13,793 bases of DNA, taken from NCBI GenBank assembly GCA_027031505.1, contig JALVQH010000203.1:1-13793 (forward strand), read 5' to 3'. The position numbers and the translations under genes were made by a program. The notes beneath the pieces were generated by a model. The model was not told where the DNA came from. It worked only from the letters and a program-made list of their open reading frames with translations, and ran no database searches. This document shows positions 7,447-13,608 of this stretch, piece by piece. The number at the start of each line of letters is the position of its first letter. The stretch's first letter is position 1. The stretch is from Campylobacteraceae bacterium (lineage in GTDB: Bacteria > Campylobacterota > Campylobacteria > Campylobacterales > Sulfurovaceae).

Positions 7447-8603
7447 GCCTGTCCTTTGACGGCTTTTTTCAGCTGTGTGAGTGCCCGGCGGAGGATCGTA
7501 CGGGAGGTGCCGATATTCAGGCGCATAAAACCCGATCCGGCCTCTCCGAAACTGGTGCCGGGATTGAGCGCCAGCCCCGCCCGGTCAAAGACAAGTGCCT
7601 CTGTCTCGGCATCGTCCAGCCCCAGTGCCCGGAAATCAAGCCAGTTCAGGAAGGTCGCCTCGGTTTCTACCGGGACGATTCGGGGGAGATGTTCTGCCAG
7701 ATAGCTTCGGACGAATGCAATGTTGTCCCGGAGCACCTCCATCAAATCGGTTAACCAGGCAGCACCTTCCGGGGTGTAGGCGGCCTCGAGTGCTGCGATG
7801 CCGAAAGGGTTGCCCTGCGACAAACCGATTTGATCGTACCGTTTCTGGTAGGCTGCACGCCATGCAGAATTCGGGATGATCGCATACGAAGTGTTCAATC
7901 CGGCGATATTGAATGTTTTGGAAGGGGCATGCAGTGTCAGGGTGATCTCCTGCGCTTCGGAGAGCCGTCCGATCGGGAGATGGGGACGGTCATATACGAT
8001 ATCACTGTGGATTTCATCAGCGACGATGATCACATCATTGTCCCGGCAGATTCGAGCCATACGCTGCAGCTCTTCCGGGTGCCAGACACGGGTAGTGGGA
8101 TTGTGGGGGGAGCAGAGAAGAAACATCCGGGCTTCCCGGGCTTTGGATTCGAAATCGTCCCAGTCAACCGTATAGCGCCCCTCGAAATAGTGCAGACGAT
8201 TCTCCAGCAGAATCCGCTTGTTGGCTTCTACTGCCGTCATGAAAGGGGGGTAGATCGGCGTCTGGATCATGATGCCGTCTCCGGCATTGGTCAAGGCAGT
8301 GATGGCGGTGTTGATCGAGACGACGACGCCATGATCGGGGACGATCCACTCCCGATCAATTTTCCAGTCAAACCGTTCGGCATACCACCAGCGGATCGCC
8401 TCAAAAAAGCGTTCACCAAAAAGCGTGTACCCATAAACAGGGTGATCGAGACGGGTCTGCAGCGCTTCCCGTACGATCTGTGGCGCGGCAAAATCCATGT
8501 CGGCCACCCACAGAGGCAGCACATCTTCCCGCCCGAACCGCCGGAGAGTATCGTCCCACTTGAGTGCACCGGTTCCCCGACGATCAATTGCATCAAAACC
8601 CAT
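7443..8603 (-). CDS. patB: PatB/MalY-family aminotransferase (putative cystathionine beta-lyase)
   Basis: A 386-residue PLP-dependent enzyme. It opens with FDAIDRRGTGALKWD and LPLWVADMDFAAP, the standard start of the MalY/PatB family, followed by VYGYT (57-60), SPHNPTTRVWHPEEL at 165-179, VADEIHSDIVYD at 194-205 with cofactor-binding D196, and the PLP lysine K229 in HAPSKTFNIAGL. The family carries out C-S beta-elimination of cystathionine or cysteine conjugates; E. coli MalY also has a regulatory role not expected here. The usual NPTG glycine is threonine (residue 171). AAGGAT overlapping the stop of the preceding small membrane protein gene serves as ribosome site. It is coupled to dacB by an ATGA overlap, but whether it works in envelope metabolism or methionine synthesis is open. 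Confidence 0.88.
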   Translation of the reverse strand: MGFDAIDRRGTGALKWDDTLRRFGREDVLPLWVADMDFAAPQIVREALQTRLDHPVYGYTLFGERFFEAIRWWYAERFDWKIDREWIVPDHGVVVSINTAITALTNAGDGIMIQTPIYPPFMTAVEANKRILLENRLHYFEGRYTVDWDDFESKAREARMFLLCSPHNPTTRVWHPEELQRMARICRDNDVIIVADEIHSDIVYDRPHLPIGRLSEAQEITLTLHAPSKTFNIAGLNTSYAIIPNSAWRAAYQKRYDQIGLSQGNPFGIAALEAAYTPEGAAWLTDLMEVLRDNIAFVRSYLAEHLPRIVPVETEATFLNWLDFRALGLDDAETEALVFDRAGLALNPGTSFGEAGSGFMRLNIGTSRTILRRALTQLKKAVKGQA

Positions 8604-8611
8604 GTTGATCC

Positions 8612-8950
8612 TTAGAATTCTATCTGCTCTTTGGAACTCTCAATAAGGCTGACAATGAGTGTATAAGTGTTGGCAATGACTGCCCCGATCACCATCCCGA
8701 TTGCCAACCGATCTGCATGATAAAAATACATGGCAAAAAAAGCAGGTATGAGATGTAGGTCTGCTACAAACGAACCGGCCAGCAACTCGGCTGAGAGAAC
8801 ATTGCGCACTCCGATCTTGAGCAGAGTAGATGCCATATTGATGCTGCCGGCGAGAAAGAGAGCAAAGAGGGTATTTTCATACAAAAACCCCGCACTCGTC
8901 GTCAAACTCATTAACGTGAAGAATACATAAAAGACCTTTCCCCATTTCAT
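8612..8950 (-). CDS. Small integral membrane protein (DUF6394-like)
   Basis: A 112-residue hydrophobic protein with about three to four membrane segments: near residues 5-24 (FYVFFTLMSLTTSAGFLY), 26-44, 52-76 (around LLAGSFVADLHLIPAFFAMY) and 82-104 (LAIGMVIGAVIANTYTLIVS). The MKWGKVFYVFF start and the SAELLAGSFVADLHLIPAF block resemble a conserved Campylobacterota protein that I recall as DUF6394; that label is from memory and not checked. Function unknown. An excellent AAGGAGC lies before the ATG. The TAA stop is eight bases from the patB start. It follows secF across repeat island B, so it may be read from the sec transcript or from its own promoter within 8951-9060. Confidence 0.78.
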   Translation of the reverse strand: MKWGKVFYVFFTLMSLTTSAGFLYENTLFALFLAGSINMASTLLKIGVRNVLSAELLAGSFVADLHLIPAFFAMYFYHADRLAIGMVIGAVIANTYTLIVSLIESSKEQIEF

Positions 8951-8987
8951 CGTGGATGCTCCTTAATTATTTTGGATTAGGTGTCTT

Positions 8988-9005
8988 GGTGTGCAACTGC
9001 ACACC
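8988..9005. repeat. GGTGTGC hairpin, copy 2 (repeat island B)
   Basis: GGTGTGCAACTGCACACC has perfect seven-base arms (8988-8994 and 8999-9005) around AACT. It is the partner of the element at 5963-5980: same length, same GGTGTGCAA start and ACACCC end. It lies 37 bases upstream of the ATG at 8950 on the minus strand. Confidence 0.65.
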
Positions 9006-9069
9006 CTGCGCGATTTCTAATGTTCAACATGCCCCTATCCTGCAAGTGGCAAAATTTATCCGATCTAAA

Positions 9070-9113
9070 GGCAGGGTTTCAACCCTGCACGACGGGACTG
9101 AAGTCCCTGCTCC
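9070..9113 (+). repeat. 44-base double-hairpin repeat, copy 1 (island B)
   Basis: Two adjacent stem-loops: GCAGGGTT/AACCCTGC (9071-9078 with 9081-9088) and GGGACT/AGTCCC (9094-9099 with 9102-9107), ending CTGCTCC. The first GCAGGG can also pair with the final CCCTGC, giving an alternative long fold. The reverse complement of 13340-13383 is the same element with 40 of 44 bases identical. It lies in the 214-base gap between secF and the small membrane protein gene. The arrangement resembles REP-type repeats, but no REP-associated transposase is in the window. Confidence 0.85.
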
Positions 9114-9133
9114 AGATGAGACAACTACCTAAC

Positions 9134-9167
9134 AATTCCTAATTTCTAATTCCTAACTCCTAATTTA
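9134..9167. repeat. 7-base tandem repeats abutting the secF stop (island B)
   Basis: Plus-strand 7-mers AATTCCT, AATTTCT, AATTCCT and AACTCCT, then AATTTA, which contains the complement of the secF TAA stop (9165-9167). It shares unit sequence and position at a stop codon with the array at 6025-6052. It resembles short tandemly repeated heptamers described in cyanobacteria, a comparison only. Confidence 0.7.
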
Positions 9168-10136
9168 CACAGTTCCCTGCTCATACATGGCACGCATCTT
9201 TTCCTTCTCTTTTTCGCGGCGCAGCTTGTCGGCTTCACGTGCGCGAAACCCTTTGACATCGAAGCCGAGCCACATCAGGATCGGTGAGGCGATAAAGATC
9301 GACGAATAGGTACCGACGATCACACCCACCAGCAAGGTGAAGCTGAAACTGTTGATGATCTCTCCACCGAAAAGGTACAGTGTCAGGACAACAAAGAAGG
9401 TGGTCAGCGACGTGAGGGTCGTCCGGGAGAGGGTGCGGGTGATCGATTCATTGATGATCCCGGCCAGATCAGGATTTTTGATCGTACGGATCCCCTCCCG
9501 GATCCGGTCAAAGACGATGATGGTATCATTGAGCGAGTATCCCAGCAGAGTCAGGATGGCCGCAAGCGTGTCGAGGTTGACCTCGATCCCGAAGAGGACA
9601 ATCGCCCCCGATGCGATGCTCACATCGTGCACGAGCGCCAGTACGGATGCAACCGCAAACCGCCACTCGAAACGGAACGACACGTAAACGAGGATCCCGG
9701 CAATGGCAAGGAGCATCGCCATGAGTCCCTTGGTACGGAGTTCATCGCCGATCCTGGGTCCCACCATGTCAACACGGCGCACCTCAAATTTTCCGGTCTC
9801 TTTGAGGAGGGTGCGCACCTCATCACCGACATCGTTGCCGACCACTTTGGAGCTGGTCTTGGTGCGGATGACGATCTCATTGTCGCTGCCGAAGAAGGTA
9901 ACATTGGCGCCTTTGAAGGCGGGACTGGCTTTGAGCGCTCTCCGCACCTTCGTGATGGGGGCTTTGGTGTCATACTTGACCTGGATCAGCGTCCCCCCGG
10001 CAAAGTCGATTCCGTAGTTGAACCCTCTGGTCAGCAGCAATCCCCACGAGAGGAGGACGAGCACCAGTGAGAGGAGACCGAACGTGCGGCTGACCCCCAT
10101 GAAATTGATCGGTTTTCTGTAGTGAAAAAGTTCCAT
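9165..10136 (-). CDS. secF: Protein translocase subunit SecF
   Basis: SecF works with SecD and YajC at the SecYEG channel, using the proton motive force to help export in late stages. The 323-residue protein begins with a first membrane segment (residues about 16-36) and has the signature NYGIDFAGGTLIQVKYD (40-56), a periplasmic P1 domain to about residue 130, then five further membrane segments including LLGYSLNDTIIVFDRIREG, the conserved RND-type motif. A charged tail (READKLRREKEKEKMR) is cytoplasmic. Length is normal. The ATG follows the secD TAA directly (TAAATG), with a GGGGG-containing ribosome site inside the secD end. The stop lies within the heptamer repeats of island B. Confidence 0.96.
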   Translation of the reverse strand: MELFHYRKPINFMGVSRTFGLLSLVLVLLSWGLLLTRGFNYGIDFAGGTLIQVKYDTKAPITKVRRALKASPAFKGANVTFFGSDNEIVIRTKTSSKVVGNDVGDEVRTLLKETGKFEVRRVDMVGPRIGDELRTKGLMAMLLAIAGILVYVSFRFEWRFAVASVLALVHDVSIASGAIVLFGIEVNLDTLAAILTLLGYSLNDTIIVFDRIREGIRTIKNPDLAGIINESITRTLSRTTLTSLTTFFVVLTLYLFGGEIINSFSFTLLVGVIVGTYSSIFIASPILMWLGFDVKGFRAREADKLRREKEKEKMRAMYEQGTV

Positions 10137-11720
10137 TTATTTCACCCCCTCTGTCTGAATGCCGAACCAGCGGCGAAGTTTGTTCTTGTGGATGGAAGGG
10201 AGCAGCATCTGATAGATACCGTGTGTCCCGAGAATCGCTGTAAGCATAGAGGCAAGGATCCCGATACTCATCGTCAGAGCAAATCCCTTGATCGGACCGG
10301 TACCGTAGGCATACAGCACAATCGACGAAATGAGTGTCGTGATGTTGGCATCCCAGATTGCGGTGAAGGCGTTGTCGTAGCCCTCCTCGATCGCTTTGGG
10401 GATCGATTTGCCCGCGTAGAGCAATTCCCGAATCCGTTCGTTGATGATGACGTTGGCATCCACCGCCATCCCCACGGTGAGGACGATCCCCGCCATTCCC
10501 GGCAGGGTCAGGGTCGCGCCAAAGAGCGCCATCACCGACAGGATCAGGAAAAGGTTTCCGATCAACGCAATGTCGGCAATGATGCCGGCATAACCGTAGT
10601 AAAGAATCATAAAGATAACGACGAGGACAAATCCAAGCGCCAGCGCGAGGGTACTGGCCTGAATGCTGTCGGCTCCAAGGCTGGGTCCGACGCTCCGCTT
10701 CTCCATCACATAGACTGGAGCAAGCAGGGCTCCCGAACGGAGGGCAATGGCGACATCGTTGGCTTCGTTGAGGGTAAAGTTCCCCGAGATCTGCCCCCGT
10801 CCACCACCAATCCGCTCCCGGATCACCGGGGCGGAGTAGACTTTGTTGTCCAGCACGATAGCCATCCGCTTCCCGACGCTCTTGCCGGAGAAGTCGCCGA
10901 AGATTCGCGCCCCTTCACCGTTGAGAACGAAGTTGATCACCGGCTGATTGTTGCGGTCGAAGCCCACTTTGGCATCGGTGAGCATCGATCCGTCGAGGAT
11001 CGGGATCTGGCGCAGGAGGTATTTTCGCTTGGAGTCTTTGACATCGGGTAAAATAATATCCCGATATTTTCTGGCTTCATCAGGGCTCATGGTATAGACC
11101 CGAGCTGCACGGTCTTCGTCAACGGCCATCATCTGCAAATGAGCCGTACGGGCGATCAGCTCCCGGATCCGCTGCTCATCAGCTGATGTTTTGATCCCCG
11201 GCACCTCTACGAGGATCTTCTCTTCCCCCTGCTGCGCGACGGTCGGCTCTGCCAGACCAAACTGATCGAGCCGGTTTCGGATCGTATCTACGGCCTGTTT
11301 GATCGCATTCTGTTTGGTGCGCCCGATCTCTTCGGGAGTCAATGCAATTGCAAAGTCTGCACCTTGAGCCTTCGGAACCGTTCCGGTCAACTCTTTTTCA
11401 AGAAGGCTTTTTGCTTTGGGTATATCATCTTCGTCAAGCAGTTTGAAGTGGATAATGTTGTTTTCGATGCGCAGATCATCCATAACCATATCGTTATCAT
11501 CGAGGAGGTACTTGACCGTTCCGGCAATGGCTTTTATCCGGGAGGTGATCGCTTCGTCGCTTTTGACTCCGAGAAGCATATGCAGCCCCCCCTGGAGGTC
11601 GAGCCCCAGCGTGATCTTCCTGCCGCTTTCGCTCTGCACAAGCGACGGGATCGAAAAGACCACTCCGAAGATCAACGCAAAAATGAAAATCACCACCCGG
11701 TAATTCAATCGGCTTAACAT
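10137..11720 (-). CDS. secD: Protein translocase subunit SecD
   Basis: SecD is the larger partner of SecF in the RND-like export-assisting complex of the inner membrane. The 527-residue protein has a first membrane segment at about 8-28, the motif TLGLDLQGGLHMLLGV (37-52), a large periplasmic region with P1 base and head domains (about 55-350; note TDAKVGFDRNNQPVINFVL), and five C-terminal membrane segments, including GMAGIVLTVGMAVDANVIINERIREL, which carries the conserved aspartate/asparagine pair of the proton path. AAGGAA upstream of the ATG is the likely ribosome site. It lies 12 bases after yajC and its stop touches the secF start. A plus-strand open frame at 10122-11051 is a shadow. Confidence 0.97.
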   Translation of the reverse strand: MLSRLNYRVVIFIFALIFGVVFSIPSLVQSESGRKITLGLDLQGGLHMLLGVKSDEAITSRIKAIAGTVKYLLDDNDMVMDDLRIENNIIHFKLLDEDDIPKAKSLLEKELTGTVPKAQGADFAIALTPEEIGRTKQNAIKQAVDTIRNRLDQFGLAEPTVAQQGEEKILVEVPGIKTSADEQRIRELIARTAHLQMMAVDEDRAARVYTMSPDEARKYRDIILPDVKDSKRKYLLRQIPILDGSMLTDAKVGFDRNNQPVINFVLNGEGARIFGDFSGKSVGKRMAIVLDNKVYSAPVIRERIGGGRGQISGNFTLNEANDVAIALRSGALLAPVYVMEKRSVGPSLGADSIQASTLALALGFVLVVIFMILYYGYAGIIADIALIGNLFLILSVMALFGATLTLPGMAGIVLTVGMAVDANVIINERIRELLYAGKSIPKAIEEGYDNAFTAIWDANITTLISSIVLYAYGTGPIKGFALTMSIGILASMLTAILGTHGIYQMLLPSIHKNKLRRWFGIQTEGVK

Positions 11721-11732
11721 CTCCGGGCTTCC

Positions 11733-11996
11733 TTATGCATCGAGTTTGCGTGCGACATAGGCACGGTCAAGTTTGGCAACAGCACCGTCACTCAGTTTGA
11801 TTTTGATAAAATCCTCTTCGACCTTGACGATTTCTACTATCAAGCCGCCGCTGGTGACGATCTTGTCCCCTTTGGTCAACGATTCAAGCATCGCTTTGTG
11901 CGCTTTTTGCTGCTTCTGCTGTGGACGAATGATCAGAAAATAAAAGACCGCAAACAGCAGAATCAATGGTAAAAGTTGAGCCATCCCTTGTGACAT
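11733..11996 (-). CDS. yajC: Preprotein translocase subunit YajC
   Basis: An 87-residue single-pass membrane protein: membrane segment LLPLILLFAVFYFLIIRP at about 8-25, the family's RPQQKQQKAH motif just after it, then a cytoplasmic beta-rich domain with LTKGDKIVTSGGLIVEI, the usual YajC core. It associates with SecD and SecF. Its start is set by AAAGGA in the shared palindrome at 11997-12006, six bases before the ATG. First gene of the minus-strand run; only 14 bases separate it from the divergent lnt. Confidence 0.95.
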   Translation of the reverse strand: MSQGMAQLLPLILLFAVFYFLIIRPQQKQQKAHKAMLESLTKGDKIVTSGGLIVEIVKVEEDFIKIKLSDGAVAKLDRAYVARKLDA

Positions 11997-12006
11997 AGGA
12001 TATCCT
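11997..12006. promoter_or_regulatory. Palindrome carrying ribosome sites of both divergent genes yajC and lnt
   Basis: AGGATATCCT is a perfect 10-base palindrome in the 14-base gap between the yajC and lnt starts. Read leftward it gives AAAGGA, six bases before the yajC ATG; read rightward it gives AGGA, ten bases before the lnt ATG. The promoters for both genes must therefore lie inside the coding sequence of the opposite gene. Confidence 0.65.
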
Positions 12007-12010
12007 TTGT

Positions 12011-13312
12011 ATGAAAGTTAGCAAACATTTTACCACTTCAGCTCTAACAGCAGGCTTGTTCATCGCTCTGACCGGCTCGGTGTGGCTCTATGCCGCATGG
12101 ATGAAATGGGATTTCCCGATGCTGACGACCTTTGCCGGGCTCCTTTTTTTAACCTTCCTTCTTGGCGCGAAGCGACCGACGTGGTTCTGGATAGGTTTTT
12201 TTATCGGAGTGTTCTGGTTTGGGTGGATCGGGGTGAGTTTCTATTACTACCATCTTGCCTGGCTTATCCCGGTTGCAATCCTCGGTGTTGCCCTTATATA
12301 CGGTTTCATTTTCTATGCAATCGCATACCTCTCTGAAAAAATCCCCCATTCAGTCATAAGTTTTGCGGAGAAAAACCAACCAAAACCATTCACTATTCAC
12401 TATTCACTATTCACTCTGACACTCAGAAGCTTCATGCTTCTGAGTGTCAGCTATCTCCACCCCTTCGGCTTTGACTGGTTCAAGCCCGAATTGGTCTTCG
12501 TCCACAGTTATCTCGGCGTCGCGAAGTGGCAATTCGCCCTCATCCTCACCGCCCTCATCCTCGCCCTCTGGCGCAGAAAACCCCTGTTTCTGCTGCTGGC
12601 GATGCTTGCGTACTCCCCCGTCGAAGTGGAGCGCCTCCCGACCGATCCCACCCATACCTTCAAACTCATCACCACCCACACGACGATCGCCGACAAATGG
12701 AACCCGGAGAAAATCCCCAAACATATCGATCGTGCTCTGCACGCAATCGACCGGGCGATCGCGGAGGGATACCCGGCGGTGATCCTCCCCGAGTCGATCT
12801 TCCCCTTCTTCCTCAACCGCCGATCCGATATCTTCGGAGCCCTCATAGCCCGCTCACAGCAGATCGACATCATCATCGGCGCCCTCTACCTCGACGGTAC
12901 CATCCACCGCAACGCCACCTATCACTTTCACCGGGGGCGCTACACCGTCGCCGACAAAGTGGTACTTGTCCCCTTTGGCGAAGCCAATCCTCTGCCCGAA
13001 TTTGCCAGCCGGTGGGTCAATCGGATCTTTTTTGACGGCGCCATCGACTATACTGCTTCCGCCCAACCTACCGATTGGGATATCCGGGGACAACGCTACC
13101 GAAACGCCATCTGCTACGAGGCCACCAGCGAGACCCTCTACGCCGACCGCCCCGGGCGCATGATCGTCACGAGCAACAATGCCTGGTTCGTCCCCTCGAT
13201 CGAACCGACATTCCAGCGCCTCCTGCTATCATATTATGTTCGCAAATACGGCACGACGATCTACCACGCGACTAACATGAGCCCGGCGTATGTTCTGCGA
13301 CGGAAGCATTGA
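12011..13312 (+). CDS. lnt: Apolipoprotein N-acyltransferase Lnt
   Basis: Lnt adds the third acyl chain to the N-terminal cysteine of lipoproteins in the inner membrane. The 433-residue protein has N-terminal membrane segments (about 14-30, 36-52, 58-78, 82-106, 140-152, 175-198) and a nitrilase-type periplasmic domain with the catalytic triad E261 (VILPESIFPFF), K316 (VADKVVLVPFGEANP) and C368 (NAICYEA), followed by SNNAWF and YGTTIYHATNMSP. The SYLHPFGFDWFKPEL block is the form seen in Campylobacterota. Residues about 126-148 are unusual: they are encoded by four tandem 7-mers and a perfect inverted repeat (12387-12450), an apparent in-frame insertion between membrane segments. The catalytic residues are intact, so the gene is probably functional. 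Divergence from yajC matches the Campylobacter arrangement. Confidence 0.93.
   Translation: MKVSKHFTTSALTAGLFIALTGSVWLYAAWMKWDFPMLTTFAGLLFLTFLLGAKRPTWFWIGFFIGVFWFGWIGVSFYYYHLAWLIPVAILGVALIYGFIFYAIAYLSEKIPHSVISFAEKNQPKPFTIHYSLFTLTLRSFMLLSVSYLHPFGFDWFKPELVFVHSYLGVAKWQFALILTALILALWRRKPLFLLLAMLAYSPVEVERLPTDPTHTFKLITTHTTIADKWNPEKIPKHIDRALHAIDRAIAEGYPAVILPESIFPFFLNRRSDIFGALIARSQQIDIIIGALYLDGTIHRNATYHFHRGRYTVADKVVLVPFGEANPLPEFASRWVNRIFFDGAIDYTASAQPTDWDIRGQRYRNAICYEATSETLYADRPGRMIVTSNNAWFVPSIEPTFQRLLLSYYVRKYGTTIYHATNMSPAYVLRRKH
12387..12414 (+). repeat. Four 7-base tandem repeats inside lnt
   Basis: CATTCAC followed by three exact TATTCAC units, coding for about PFTIHYSLFT. Because 7 is not a multiple of 3, unit number changes would shift the reading frame. 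The array directly abuts the inverted repeat at 12416. Confidence 0.85.
12416..12450. repeat. Perfect 15-base inverted repeat inside lnt
   Basis: CTGACACTCAGAAGC (12416-12430) and GCTTCTGAGTGTCAG (12436-12450) are exact reverse complements around TTCAT. It codes in frame for LTLRSFMLLSVS (residues 136-147). There is no T-run after it, so it does not look like a terminator. Confidence 0.9.
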
Positions 13313-13314
13313 TG

Positions 13315-13323
13315 TGCTACAAT
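13315..13323 (+). promoter_or_regulatory. Possible extended -10 promoter element before the small gene/yidD
   Basis: TGCTACAAT fits the extended -10 form TGnTATAAT with one change. It lies just after the lnt stop, so transcription would start near 13330 and include the double-hairpin repeat (13340-13386) in the leader of the gene at 13405. Confidence 0.4.
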
Positions 13324-13339
13324 GAGATATCCTACATCA

Positions 13340-13386
13340 GGAGCAGGGACTTTAGTCCCGTCATGCAGGGCTGAAGCCCTGCCTCC
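13340..13386 (-). repeat. Double-hairpin repeat, copy 2 (inverted relative to copy 1)
   Basis: On the minus strand this is the same element as 9070-9113: stems GCAGGGCT/AGCCCTGC and GGGACT/AGTCCC, with four base differences over 44. Two of these form a compensatory pair in the first stem (T-A to C-G), one is in the second loop and one in the linker. It fills most of the 92-base gap between lnt and the small gene, ending 18 bases before its ATG. Confidence 0.85.
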
Positions 13387-13404
13387 AAACAAGCAAGGAA
13401 CAGC

Positions 13405-13608
13405 ATGCTTACCCTTCACGATAACCTTTCAGACACACATCTGGAATGTCTCAAAAAGTCATACGACAATGGTGTGCCCGGCCTCTACATCCCAATCCAT
13501 TCCCAGATCCAACAATCGGTTCATCGATCTTTGGAACAGATCAAAAAAGGTGAAGTGATGGGCATCGATGAAGCCTTCAAGCGTGCTATGGAATCCTATC
13601 GCCCATGA
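13405..13608 (+). CDS. Small hypothetical protein upstream of yidD
   Basis: A 67-residue protein starting MLTLHDNLSDTHLECLKKSY and ending EAFKRAMESYRP. AAGGAA seven bases before the ATG and a four-base ATGA overlap with yidD support a real gene. I do not recognise it. The second half (about residues 30-65, QIQQSVHRSLEQIKKGEVMGIDEAFKRA) is helical and loosely like the linker and tail of small antitoxins, where a short region after KGE would bind a partner, but no toxin gene is adjacent and the DNA-binding part is not evident, so this is only a hint. No membrane segment. A leader containing the double-hairpin repeat is likely. Confidence 0.7.
   Translation: MLTLHDNLSDTHLECLKKSYDNGVPGLYIPIHSQIQQSVHRSLEQIKKGEVMGIDEAFKRAMESYRP

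Noticed and set aside
6025..9167. CRISPR-like reading of the short repeats
   Set aside because: Units are 7 bases with no spacers; no repeat-spacer structure and no cas genes.
10122..11051. 309-codon plus-strand open frame opposite secD
   Set aside because: Antisense to a canonical SecD; no plausible protein features (runs rich in D, H, R).
12416..12450. Intragenic terminator or recoding signal in lnt
   Set aside because: The stem is not followed by a T-run, no slippery sequence or in-frame UGA precedes it, and the reading frame continues to the catalytic residues.
12526..13035. 169-codon open frame overlapping lnt in another frame
   Set aside because: Proline, histidine and arginine-rich shadow of the lnt catalytic domain.
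13405..13608. Toxin-antitoxin module
   Set aside because: Only a loose resemblance of the small protein's C-terminal half to antitoxin tails; the overlapping downstream gene is yidD, not a toxin.
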